From Candidatus Endomicrobiellum incisitermitis (lineage in GTDB: Bacteria > Elusimicrobiota > Endomicrobiia > Endomicrobiales > Endomicrobiaceae): 64,000 nucleotides of DNA. Positions 1 through 9,539 of this stretch are shown here, one piece after another (positions within the stretch are counted from its first letter, which is position 1; each line of letters opens with the position of its first letter). The stretch covers positions 40,583 through 104,582 of the forward strand of contig JAISOG010000039.1 in assembly GCA_031275795.1 (NCBI GenBank). Direction: 5' to 3'. The notes beneath the pieces are model-generated. The model made no database searches. It was not told the DNA's origin and worked only from the letters and a program-made list of their open reading frames with translations. A program made the position numbers and the translations under genes.

Positions 1-181
1 TTTGTACAACAACAGCATCATTAAAAAGTTGGCATGCTTTTTGGCGAATAATTTTGCCTTCATATACCAGGAAATCGTTATTTAAACCTGTAAGTTTTGG
101 GATTTTATTTCTTTTGATAAGCCAAGCAAGAGTAGGACAACTTAAATAATTTATAAAAACCGTTTTATTTATATATTCCAT
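1..181 (-). CDS. N-terminal part of a hypothetical protein (DUF2779/Cas4-like N-terminus possible), runs off the window edge
   Basis: Reverse-strand ATG at 181-179 overlaps the TAA of the next ORF; reads MEYINKTVFINYLSCPTLAWLIKRNKIPKLTGLNNDFLVYEGKIIRQKACQLFNDAVVVQ with no stop to the edge. Confidence 0.5.
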   Translation of the reverse strand, partial: MEYINKTVFINYLSCPTLAWLIKRNKIPKLTGLNNDFLVYEGKIIRQKACQLFNDAVVVQ

Positions 182-1053
182 TATATCATTAACTTGTTTG
201 ACTGTTTTTGATTTGCCACTTTCAATTCATCTAAGACATAATAAGGCACTTTTATTCTCCCCATAGTGGGAATATCTTTCTTAAATGGCCCATGACAATC
301 GGACCCACCAGTTACAATAAGATTAAATTCTCTTGCTAATGCTAACAATTTCTTCACTAAACCATCTGTATGTTTTACATGCCAAACTTCTATTCCAGCA
401 AGTCCGTTATCAACAAGGTTTTTTAACATATCTTTATCATTATAATGCATATAGTAAGGATGCGCCATAACAGGCAGCCCGCCAACACTTAAAATAAGTT
501 CTATTGCTTCTATAGGACTCATATAATGTTTAGGGACATAGGCAGGTTTGTCATATGACAAATACCTTTGAAAAGCCTCCTGAACACTACCAACAAAACC
601 TTCCATAACTAAAGCTTTAGCAAAGTGAAGTCTTCCTATGGACTGATTTTGTGCATTTTGTATAAAAATTTTATCTTTAAAAACAATATTATGCTCTTTT
701 AATTTATCTAATATTGTCAACGCTCTAGCATAACGTGTTTGCTTAAAAGTTGACAAAATATTTTGAAGTTTTTTAGATTTATAATCTATGAAGTACCCTA
801 AAATATGCATTTCCATTTTTTGCAGGCAATTCTCAACCTGACAAGAAAGTTCTATACCGGGTATAACTTCAATATTATTCTTTTTAGCGACACTTAAAGC
901 TTCATCAATTCCACTCACACAATCATGATCTGTTATACTTATAGCTAACAATTCCACCTTGCTAGCATACTCGATAACTTCTGTTGGTGAAAAAGCACCG
1001 TCGGAATAATTTGTATGAATATGCATATCTATAAACTTATGATCTTGGTTCAT
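181..1053 (-). CDS. PHP domain metal-dependent phosphoesterase (TrpH/RNase AM-like)
   Basis: DMHIHTNYSDG, ITDHD, PGIELS, AHPYY and GGSDCHG motifs typical of the PHP family. Confidence 0.9.
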   Translation of the reverse strand: MNQDHKFIDMHIHTNYSDGAFSPTEVIEYASKVELLAISITDHDCVSGIDEALSVAKKNNIEVIPGIELSCQVENCLQKMEMHILGYFIDYKSKKLQNILSTFKQTRYARALTILDKLKEHNIVFKDKIFIQNAQNQSIGRLHFAKALVMEGFVGSVQEAFQRYLSYDKPAYVPKHYMSPIEAIELILSVGGLPVMAHPYYMHYNDKDMLKNLVDNGLAGIEVWHVKHTDGLVKKLLALAREFNLIVTGGSDCHGPFKKDIPTMGRIKVPYYVLDELKVANQKQSNKLMI

Positions 1054-1062
1054 TTATATCTA

Positions 1063-2364
1063 CTACAATAGCTCTGAAGACAAAGCAGCCAAAGCGCTCC
1101 TTTCACTTTTTGAAAAAGTTATATGCCCAAAAAGTTCTTGACCTTTAAACCTTTCTACTAAATAGCTAAGACCATTTGAAGATGCGTCAAGGTATGGATT
1201 ATCTATTTGATAAGGATCTCCAGTTAAAACTATCTTAGTACCATGCCCAGCACGAGAAGTAATTGTCTTAATTTCGTGAGGAGTCAAATTTTGAGCATCA
1301 TCAATAATAATATACTGTTGTGGTAAAGAACGACCTCTTATATAAGTTAAAGAATCAATCTCTATTTGCCCTGTACTAAAAAGATAGTCAATTTTTTCGT
1401 CTCTTTTTGCATCAGATTGACCCTTGTCCATAAGAAATTCTAAATTATCGTTTATCGCACCCATCCACGCTCCCAGTTTTTCTTCTTTTGAACCAGGCAA
1501 AAATCCAATATCACGTCCCATAGGGATTATAGGTCTAGCTATATAAAGTTTCCTAAAAAGTTTTTCTTCTACAACTTTTTGTAATCCACAAGCAAGAGCA
1601 AGAATTGTTTTTCCAGCGCCAGGCAAACCTATTAACGTTACTAGTTTAATTTCATTACACAGTAACAGCTCTATAGCAAACTTCTGTTCTGTATTTAGTG
1701 GCTTTAGTCCCCAGGGCATAGATTTTTGATGAAAAATTTGGTATAAGACTTTATCTTTCTTTGAATACTTCGTTAAAGCGCTTTTTGAAGAACCAGCCTT
1801 ATCTTTTAAAACAATAAACTCATTAGGATAAAATTCCTCGCCTAAATATAAACTTTCATCTTTATAGAAACTATCTATTTTATCAGCACTAACTTTTATT
1901 TCTCTCCAGCCTGTGTAAAGCTCGTCTATTTTTATTTTAGAAGTTTCATAGTTCTGTGCCGGTATACCTAAAATTTCAGATTTAATTCTTAAATTAACAT
2001 CTTTTGTTATAAAGAATACATTTTCACCTTTTTGTTTCAAACTCAAGGCTATTTGCAATATTTGATTGTCAGCCTTTTGAATTGTAAAATCTGAAGGTAA
2101 ATCTATCTCACGATGGTTCATCTCTATCTTGATAACACCACCTTTCTTAATTTTTACACCATCAGACAATTTGCCATTTACTCTTAAAGAATCAAGTTTT
2201 CTAGATATAAGCCTAGCACTCCGGCCTCTTTCATCATTTAACTTCTTAAAAGAATCTAGTTCTTCAATAACAGTCATTGGAACAACAACTTTGTTATCAT
2301 CAAAAGCAAACATAGCATCTGGATCATACAACAAAACATTGGTGTCTAAAACAAACGTTTTCAT
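1063..2364 (-). CDS. PIN domain + PhoH family ATPase
   Basis: N-terminal PIN (FVLDTNVLLYDPDA), Walker A GLPGAGKTILAL, IIDDAQNLTPHEIK, LTGDPYQID. Confidence 0.92.
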   Translation of the reverse strand: MKTFVLDTNVLLYDPDAMFAFDDNKVVVPMTVIEELDSFKKLNDERGRSARLISRKLDSLRVNGKLSDGVKIKKGGVIKIEMNHREIDLPSDFTIQKADNQILQIALSLKQKGENVFFITKDVNLRIKSEILGIPAQNYETSKIKIDELYTGWREIKVSADKIDSFYKDESLYLGEEFYPNEFIVLKDKAGSSKSALTKYSKKDKVLYQIFHQKSMPWGLKPLNTEQKFAIELLLCNEIKLVTLIGLPGAGKTILALACGLQKVVEEKLFRKLYIARPIIPMGRDIGFLPGSKEEKLGAWMGAINDNLEFLMDKGQSDAKRDEKIDYLFSTGQIEIDSLTYIRGRSLPQQYIIIDDAQNLTPHEIKTITSRAGHGTKIVLTGDPYQIDNPYLDASSNGLSYLVERFKGQELFGHITFSKSERSALAALSSELL

Positions 2365-2439
2365 ATTTAGTCCTCTTTATATTTCGGATTATTAATTCAT
2401 AACTTGATATTCTATTACAAACATTTCTTTTATCGTTAC

Positions 2440-2700
2440 CGTCTAAACCACTTCTTATAACATTTGCTAAAAAATGTCCCCTCAACTTTAGTTAACGCTT
2501 CTTTGGTATTTATAACTCCTAAAGGACTTCCATCATTTAAATCATTTTATGTCTATTATTTTTATTAAATCAGGGTAAGTATCATCTTGGGACAACACAT
2601 CTAAAGCTCTTGCTGACTCTCTTTGGTTTCTACTAAGTCCTGCTGTCTTACATGGTAGAGACAATCATGTTTATATCTTCGAAGTAAATTTACTATTTTA
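2440..2700 (-). pseudogene. Frameshifted gene remnant of unknown family
   Basis: Reverse-strand protein-like segments in shifting frames: KIVNLLRRYKHDCLYHVR / KTAGLSRNQRESARALDVLSQDDTYPDLIKIIDIK / DLNDGSPLGVINTKEALTKVEGTFFSKCYKKWFRR. Confidence 0.5.
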
Positions 2701-3003
2701 CACATCAAAAATTAAATCATACTATATCGTTTTACTTCAAACACACAAATTTATAATTGTTAGAGTCTATCATAACTTCTTGCAAAATACAAGGTTTTAA
2801 CAACACTACAAAAAAGCTAAACTAATTAAAATTATATGCTGCCAAAAAAATTGTTTCATCTTTTCTTTTCGTAGTTTTTGTGGATTAATCTATAAAACAA
2901 TGTAAAACATTTTAAATTTATGCTCTTGAACAATTTGTACGTACACATAATTTTTTGTTAAAATATGTTTTCAAATTTATTGCATGGTAAGTTAGAGGAC
3001 TAC

Positions 3004-3849
3004 GTGAATTTTCAAGAAATTATTTTTAAACTACAACAATTTTGGACAAAACAAGGTTGTTTGATGTGGCAACCTTACGATTTAGAAAAAGGTGCTGGAA
3101 CATTTAATCCTGCTACTTTCTTGCACGTTCTAGGACCAAAGCCTTGGAATGTAGCTTATGTAGAACCTTCAAGAAGGCCAACTGACGGCAGGTATGGAGA
3201 AAACCCAAACAGGTTACAACATTATTATCAATTCCAAGTACTTATGAAACCTGCTCCTAAAGATATACAAACAATTTATTTGAAAAGTTTAAAAACTATA
3301 GGTCTAGACCCTAAAAAACATGATATAAGATTTGTCGAAGATGATTGGGAGTCACCCACGCTTGGTGCTTGGGGACTTGGATGGGAAGTATGGATTGATG
3401 GCATGGAAGCTACACAATTTACATATTTTCAGCAAGTTGGAGGTATACCACTAAACCCAATATCAGCTGAAATCACCTACGGTATTGAACGTTTGGCAAT
3501 GTATGTACAAAAAAAAGATAGTGTTTACGACTTACAATGGAATGATGAGTTAACATATGGAGACATACATAAGAAAGATGAAGTAGAATGGTCTTGTTAC
3601 AATTTTGAACATGCTGACACTAATATATTAAAGCAACATTTTGCAGATTGGGAAAAAGAAGCACAGAAACTTAGCCAAAAAAATTTGCCACTGCCTGCTT
3701 ATGATGCTGTAATAAAATGTTCTCATTTGTTCAATTTGTTAGACGCTAGAGGAGCGATTTCTGTATCTGAAAGAGTTGGATACATTTTAAGAGTAAGAAC
3801 AATTGCAAAAATAGTTGCTGAAAAATATATACAAACAATATCTAAATAA
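3004..3849 (+). CDS. glyQ: Glycyl-tRNA synthetase alpha subunit
   Basis: [39 protein letters not shown]...; probable GTG start at 3004 after AGAGG (ORF track starts at 2965). Confidence 0.95.
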   Translation: MNFQEIIFKLQQFWTKQGCLMWQPYDLEKGAGTFNPATFLHVLGPKPWNVAYVEPSRRPTDGRYGENPNRLQHYYQFQVLMKPAPKDIQTIYLKSLKTIGLDPKKHDIRFVEDDWESPTLGAWGLGWEVWIDGMEATQFTYFQQVGGIPLNPISAEITYGIERLAMYVQKKDSVYDLQWNDELTYGDIHKKDEVEWSCYNFEHADTNILKQHFADWEKEAQKLSQKNLPLPAYDAVIKCSHLFNLLDARGAISVSERVGYILRVRTIAKIVAEKYIQTISK

Positions 3850-3869
3850 CATGTAAATCGGAGCATATA

Positions 3870-5984
3870 ATGAGCATGGCAAATATTCAAACCGCATTGC
3901 TTGAAATAGGCGTAGAAGAAATTCCTACGTCTTATATTGACCATGCTTTAGACCAAATTAAACAGTCTGCAACCGCAACTCTTACAAATTATGGTTTAAA
4001 TTTTAACGACATAAAAACTTACGCTACCCCTAGGAGACTTGTGCTAATTATTGAGGATCTTCATGAAAAAAGTAACGACATAACTGAAGAACTTTTAGGA
4101 CCTTCTATAAAAGCTGCAAAAGATAGTATCGGCAATTTTACAAAAGCAGCGTTAGGATTTGCCACAAAAAATGATACTACAGTAGAAAAACTGCAAACAA
4201 AAGTCACTGAAAAAGGTGAATATCTCTGTTTTACAAAAAAAATTAAAGGTAAAAAAACACAAAAACTTTTAAAAACAATTTTCCCTGAAATTATAAAAAG
4301 TATAAGCTTCCCTAAAAGTATGACTTGGGAGGAAAGTGGCTTTAAATTTGCTAGACCTATAAGAAACATAGTTGCTTTATTTGGCAAAAATATAATTAAC
4401 TTCAAAATTGCAGATGTTACATCTTCTAATTGGACAATAGGCCTTCATTCTTACGATAACAGAAAAATAAAAATAGATTTACCTGAAAACTATCTATCTA
4501 TATTAAAAAACAAATCTGTAATAGTAAATCAAGATGAAAGAAGAAAAGAACTAGAAAGTTCCATTAAATCTTCCATTAACAATATAGGCAACATATTACC
4601 TGACCAAGCACTTATTAACGAAGTAAATTATCTTGTGGAGTATCCTAGTGCAATTTGTTGTTCTTTTGATAATAAGTACCTTAACCTTCCTAAAGAAGTT
4701 TTAACAGTATGTATGAGAAAAAGTCAAAAGTGTTTTGCTGTAAATGACAAAAGTGGAAATTTTTCAAACCATTTTATAGGAATAAAAAATGGTATTTCAA
4801 GATATCAAGACATAGTTAAAGAAGGTTATCAAAAAGTTGTCTCAGCAAGACTTGCTGATGCAGAATTTTTTTATAACAATGACTTAAAAAATGGTTTAGA
4901 AAATAATATTGAAAAGTTAAAAGGTGTTATGTTTCATAAAGAAATAGGAACTGTTTACGAAAAGGTTTTACGTATAAAACAAATTGCCTTGTTCTTGAAC
5001 AAAGAATTCAATTTAAATGTAGACAATGTCTTAATAGAAAAAGCTGCAATGTTGTCCAAAGCAGACTTAGTAAGTGAAATGGTTTTTGAATATCCCCAAC
5101 TGCAAGGTATAATGGGCAAAATTTATGCTTTAAAACTTAAAGAAAGTTTAGAAGTTGCACAAGCATTACAAGAGCACTACTTTCCATTAACTTCTTCCGG
5201 AACTTTACCAACATCTAAACTAGCTTCTATAATATCTATGGCAGACAAAATAGATACTTTAGCAACAAATTTTTCTATAGGTTTAGAACCGTCAGGCTCA
5301 GCAGACCCTTACGGTCTTAGAAGAACAGCCATAGGTTTTATAAGGATAGCTATAGAAATAGTACCATGGGAAGATTTATCGCAAGTAATAAAGCATGTTT
5401 TTGAGTTTATCCCAGATCATATAAAAAATAACATAGCATCAACAAACCTTCAAGATAAATTAACAAACTTTCTATGGCAAAGAATAGAAAGTCTTATTGA
5501 AACTGAAGGATTTGATTCTTCCGAAATTAAAGCTGTTATAAATGAATCAAAAATATATGGAATTAAAAAACTTGCTTCATTAAAATTAAAACTTTTATCT
5601 TTACAAAAAGCAAAACAAAAAGGGGATTTTATTTCTGTTGCTGGCGTGTTTAAAAGAATAAACAATATTTTAAATCAAGCAAAAAAACAAAACATAAACA
5701 TTAAAAGCACAGTAGACAAATCTTTACTTACTGAAGACTCAGAAAAAAATCTCTTTGAAAAAGCCACATTTTCAAAAGATCTAATTGAAAAATACACAAC
5801 AAATAATGATTACGATAAAATATTTGACACAGTCTTAGAACTAAAAACAAGCATTGATTCTTTTTTTGATAAAGTTATGATTATGGTAAATGAAGAAAAT
5901 ATTAAACTTAACAGAATTTCTCTTTTAATGTACATAAAAAATATTTTTTCTGGGTTTATAGATTTTTCTATATTACAGAAATAA
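3870..5984 (+). CDS. glyS: Glycyl-tRNA synthetase beta subunit
   Basis: LLEIGVEEIPTSYI, TPRRLVLII, EFFYNNDLKNGLE, DPYGLRRTAIG; follows glyQ. Confidence 0.95.
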   Translation: MSMANIQTALLEIGVEEIPTSYIDHALDQIKQSATATLTNYGLNFNDIKTYATPRRLVLIIEDLHEKSNDITEELLGPSIKAAKDSIGNFTKAALGFATKNDTTVEKLQTKVTEKGEYLCFTKKIKGKKTQKLLKTIFPEIIKSISFPKSMTWEESGFKFARPIRNIVALFGKNIINFKIADVTSSNWTIGLHSYDNRKIKIDLPENYLSILKNKSVIVNQDERRKELESSIKSSINNIGNILPDQALINEVNYLVEYPSAICCSFDNKYLNLPKEVLTVCMRKSQKCFAVNDKSGNFSNHFIGIKNGISRYQDIVKEGYQKVVSARLADAEFFYNNDLKNGLENNIEKLKGVMFHKEIGTVYEKVLRIKQIALFLNKEFNLNVDNVLIEKAAMLSKADLVSEMVFEYPQLQGIMGKIYALKLKESLEVAQALQEHYFPLTSSGTLPTSKLASIISMADKIDTLATNFSIGLEPSGSADPYGLRRTAIGFIRIAIEIVPWEDLSQVIKHVFEFIPDHIKNNIASTNLQDKLTNFLWQRIESLIETEGFDSSEIKAVINESKIYGIKKLASLKLKLLSLQKAKQKGDFISVAGVFKRINNILNQAKKQNINIKSTVDKSLLTEDSEKNLFEKATFSKDLIEKYTTNNDYDKIFDTVLELKTSIDSFFDKVMIMVNEENIKLNRISLLMYIKNIFSGFIDFSILQK

Positions 5985-6041
5985 TTTTTCTACAAATATC
6001 GTCAATGTAAGTTGGTTTAATAGAGGTTTATTATAGATGCC

Positions 6042-6218
6042 ATGCTAGATGGTGCAGAAATGTTAGTACTTGTTGACAATAAAGGAAATGCAATATTGCC
6101 AATAGAAATTATTGACAGGCATGACAAACACATAATTTTAACCTATCAGCAGATCTCTACATACATTCCTGCTAATCTAATGCCTGACTTGACCATTTGG
6201 GCAAACACTCCACACTGA
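6042..6218 (+). pseudogene. Short orphan ORF, probable gene remnant
   Basis: 58-aa ORF MLDGAEMLVLVDNKGNAILPIEIIDRHDKHIILTYQQISTYIPANLMPDLTIWANTPH, not in the ORF track, next to repeats. Confidence 0.3.
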
Positions 6219-6239
6219 TATTAAACAGTATTACTTGAA

Positions 6240-6471
6240 ACAGAAATAGTTAGTTTGGTCTAGTTTAGAACCTTATCATAGTTACCTAAAAAAGCAGCTT
6301 ATGAGCAACAAACATTTAATATTGCAAATTAGCAGTGTCTGAAGCAAAATTCATTTAAGTCTTTCTTGTCCTTTCATTTTGCGAGTTTGCTAATTTGATT
6401 AAATGTTTGTTGCGATTGCTCTAGTAACATAGTTAAGATTCTAAACTGGACCAAACAAACTATTTCTGTGT
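6240..6471. repeat. Long imperfect palindrome family, copy A (full length)
   Basis: Ends acagaaatag / ctatttctgt are complementary; left arm ggtctagtttagaacctta...gagcaacaaacatttaat mirrors right arm attaaatgtttgttgcgattgctct...taagattctaaactggacc. Confidence 0.85.
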
Positions 6472-6481
6472 CAGTGGATAT

Positions 6482-6852
6482 TGATCTAGTTTAGAACCTT
6501 AACGGAGTTACCTCTAAGAGCATTCTATGAGCAATAAACATTTAATAGTTCAAAAGGGGTCTCTCTAAAAACCCTAATGCCTATAATTGCTGTGAATTTT
6601 TTGACAATGCAAGGCAAAAAACGCAGGGTTTATTGTGTCATAAACACAAGTTTTTTAACGCAGCAGTGTAGAAAAAGGCATAGTAAGGATATGCGTTAAG
6701 GTTTTTAGAGAGACCCTATGCATTGTCTAAAACAAAATTCATTTATGTCTTTCTTGTCTTTTCATTTTGCGAGTTTGCTAAATTGATTAAATGTTTACTT
6801 GCGATTGCTCTTAGTAACGTAGATAAGGTTCTAAACTAGACCAAACAAACTA
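6482..6852. repeat. Palindrome family, copy B (interrupted by a nested element)
   Basis: tgatctagtttagaaccttaacggagttacct...ttagtaacgtagataaggttctaaactagaccaaacaaac with about 160 bp inserted near the palindrome centre. Confidence 0.8.
6557..6716. mobile_element. Nested 160-bp MITE-like element with terminal inverted repeats
   Basis: gggtctctctaaaaacc at the left end and ggtttttagagagaccc at the right end are exact reverse complements over 17 bp; no ORF inside. Confidence 0.7.
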
Positions 6853-6900
6853 CTATATGTCAAACATTGTTATAAAAAAGCAAATAAATAAAAATTTTAA

Positions 6901-9510
6901 CTAATTTACAGAGTTTTTCTTAAATTCTAAAGTTTCATTATCTCTTTTTGACACATCCACTGTTACAGTGTCACCTTCCTTAAAATCTCCTGAAATAATT
7001 TTTGAGGAAAGAGGGTTTAATAAATAATTTTGTATTGCTCTTTTTAAAGGTCTTGCACCAAAAGCAGGATCATAACCTTTTAAAGACAAAAAGTCTTTTG
7101 CTTTGTCTGACAACCTTATATTGATTTTTCTTAACAAAAGACGGTCTTGTAATGTTTTAATTTGAATATCTACAATTTTATTTAGTTCATTAGAGTTTAA
7201 GTTTTTAAATATTATTATTTCATCAATCCTATTTAAAAATTCTGGTCTAAAAAAAGCACGCAATTGTTGATTTATATTAATTTTAATCTCTTCATCATCT
7301 TTACCAGGCTGAATATATTGTGAACCTATATTTGAAGTCATAATTACAACAGTATTTTTAAAATCAACTGTTGTACCTTGCCCATCTGTAAGCCTACCAT
7401 CGTCAAACAGCTGAAGCATAATATTAAAAACTTCCGTGTTTGCTTTCTCAATTTCATCAAACAAGACAACACAATAAGGTCTCCTTCTTACAGCTTCTGT
7501 AAGTTGTCCACCTTCTTCAAAACCAACATATCCAGGAGGCGCACCTATGAGCCGCGAAACGCTATGTTTTTCCATGTATTCAGACATATCAATTCTTACT
7601 ATATTTTTTTCATCATCAAACAAAAGTTCCGCTAAAGCTTTTGCAAGTTCTGTTTTACCAACTCCAGTAGGACCCAAAAACAAGAATGAGCCTATAGGTT
7701 TATTTGGGTCAGAAATACCAGAACGTGACCGCCTTAGAGCATTTGATATAGCAACTATTGCTTCATCTTGCCCTATGACTCTATTATGAAGGTTAGTTTC
7801 CATTTTAAGAAGCTTTTGAACTTCGCTTTGCATCATACGGCTAACAGGGACACCTGTCCACTTACTTACAACTTGAGCAATATCATCTTCATCAACTTCT
7901 TCCTTTAACATCTTTTTTTCTTTTTGAAGCTCAAGAAGTTTCTTGTTTTCCTCTTCAAGCTGTTTTTGCATATTTGGAATTTTTCCATAACGAATCTCTG
8001 CAACTAAGTTCAATTCACCATTTCTTTCAGCTTTTTGTTCTTCAATTTTTATGTTTTCTATCTTTTCTTTAAGATGCCTTATTTGGGAAATAGAATCTTT
8101 TTCCTTTTCCCAATGAACTTTCATATCGGCAGCTTCATGTTTTAGCTCATCTATCTCTTTTTCAATATTTAAAAGCCGCTCTTTAGATCCAGGATCAGTT
8201 TCTTTTTTTACAGCTTGTTTTTCTATTTCAAGTTGTCTTATTTTACGTTCAATAGAGTCTAACTCTGTAGGCATAGAATCTATCTCTATCCTAAGCCTAC
8301 TTGCAGATTCATCAATTAAATCTATTGCTTTATCTGGCAAGTGTCTGTCTGTTATATATCGTGCACTTAAAGTTGCAGCTGACACCAATGCAGAATCCTT
8401 TATTTTTACACCATGGTGCACTTCATACTTTTCTTTTATTCCTCTTAAAATCGCTATTGTATCATCGATAGACGGCTCTCCTGCAAAAACAGGTTGAAAA
8501 CGCCTTTCTAAAGCAGCATCCTTTTCAATATATTTTCTATACTCATCTAAAGTCGTAGCTCCAACAAGACGAAGTTCTCCTCTAGCAAGCATTGGCTTTA
8601 ACATATTAGCTGCATCAACTGCACCTTCAGAAGCACCTGCACCCACTATTGTATGTAGCTCGTCTATAAATAAAATTACAGCTCCGTTTGCACTCTCAAT
8701 TTCCTTTAGAACTGCTTTAAGTCTATCTTCAAACTCACCTCTATATTTGGCGCCTGCTATTAATGAACCTAAATCTAAAGCAATAATTTTCTTATGTTTT
8801 AAACTTTCTGGAACATCACCTGAAACTATTCTTTGCGCAAGACCTTCAACTATTGCAGTTTTTCCTACTCCCGGATCCCCAATTATAACAGGATTATTTT
8901 TTGTCCTCCTTGACAAAACTTGTACACATCTACGTATTTCTTCATCTCTACCTATAACCGGGTCTAACTTTCCTTTTTTGGCTAAATCAGTTAAATCCTT
9001 CCCATACTTTTCTAATGCTTGGTACTTATCTTCAGGATTTTGGTCTCTAACACGCTGATCCCCTCTGATACTTACAAGAGCTTTCAAAATAGAATCTTTT
9101 GAAATACCATATTTTTTTAATATCTTAGAAGACTTTTCTGAACCTTCTTCTGCAATTGAAATTAATATATGTTCTGTAGAAACAAACTCGTCTTTCAAAT
9201 TTTTAGCAACCTTTTCTGAATTGTTTAAAATTTTATTTAAAACTGAAGACAAAAAAAGATTACCACCTGAAACTTTAGGTTTCTTTTCGAGTTCAGAAAT
9301 TAACTCGTTAGAAATGTTTGCTAATAACATAGTCTCTTGACCAGTAGCAGCAATTTTTTTAATTATCGCTCCGACTATACCATCTTGCTGTTTAACCAAT
9401 GCATACAATAAATGTTCTGAAGTTATCTCTTGATTTCCATAGTCTAAAGCTATATTTTGAGCGTCTGCTAAAGCTTCTTGAGACTTAACAGTAAACTTAG
9501 AAATATTCAT
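6901..9510 (-). CDS. clpB: ATP-dependent chaperone ClpB
   Basis: Two AAA modules ([27 protein letters not shown]), middle coiled coil, N-terminal Clp repeat. Confidence 0.97.
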   Translation of the reverse strand: MNISKFTVKSQEALADAQNIALDYGNQEITSEHLLYALVKQQDGIVGAIIKKIAATGQETMLLANISNELISELEKKPKVSGGNLFLSSVLNKILNNSEKVAKNLKDEFVSTEHILISIAEEGSEKSSKILKKYGISKDSILKALVSIRGDQRVRDQNPEDKYQALEKYGKDLTDLAKKGKLDPVIGRDEEIRRCVQVLSRRTKNNPVIIGDPGVGKTAIVEGLAQRIVSGDVPESLKHKKIIALDLGSLIAGAKYRGEFEDRLKAVLKEIESANGAVILFIDELHTIVGAGASEGAVDAANMLKPMLARGELRLVGATTLDEYRKYIEKDAALERRFQPVFAGEPSIDDTIAILRGIKEKYEVHHGVKIKDSALVSAATLSARYITDRHLPDKAIDLIDESASRLRIEIDSMPTELDSIERKIRQLEIEKQAVKKETDPGSKERLLNIEKEIDELKHEAADMKVHWEKEKDSISQIRHLKEKIENIKIEEQKAERNGELNLVAEIRYGKIPNMQKQLEEENKKLLELQKEKKMLKEEVDEDDIAQVVSKWTGVPVSRMMQSEVQKLLKMETNLHNRVIGQDEAIVAISNALRRSRSGISDPNKPIGSFLFLGPTGVGKTELAKALAELLFDDEKNIVRIDMSEYMEKHSVSRLIGAPPGYVGFEEGGQLTEAVRRRPYCVVLFDEIEKANTEVFNIMLQLFDDGRLTDGQGTTVDFKNTVVIMTSNIGSQYIQPGKDDEEIKININQQLRAFFRPEFLNRIDEIIIFKNLNSNELNKIVDIQIKTLQDRLLLRKINIRLSDKAKDFLSLKGYDPAFGARPLKRAIQNYLLNPLSSKIISGDFKEGDTVTVDVSKRDNETLEFKKNSVN

Positions 9511-9539
9511 TTCTCCTCCTATTAGAAGACTAATAATAA

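Noticed and set aside
2129-2395. Plus-strand ORF antisense to phoH
   Set aside because: Mirrors the conserved PIN/PhoH gene; no independent coding signal.
7378-7789. Plus-strand ORFs antisense to clpB
   Set aside because: Shadow frames of a highly conserved gene.
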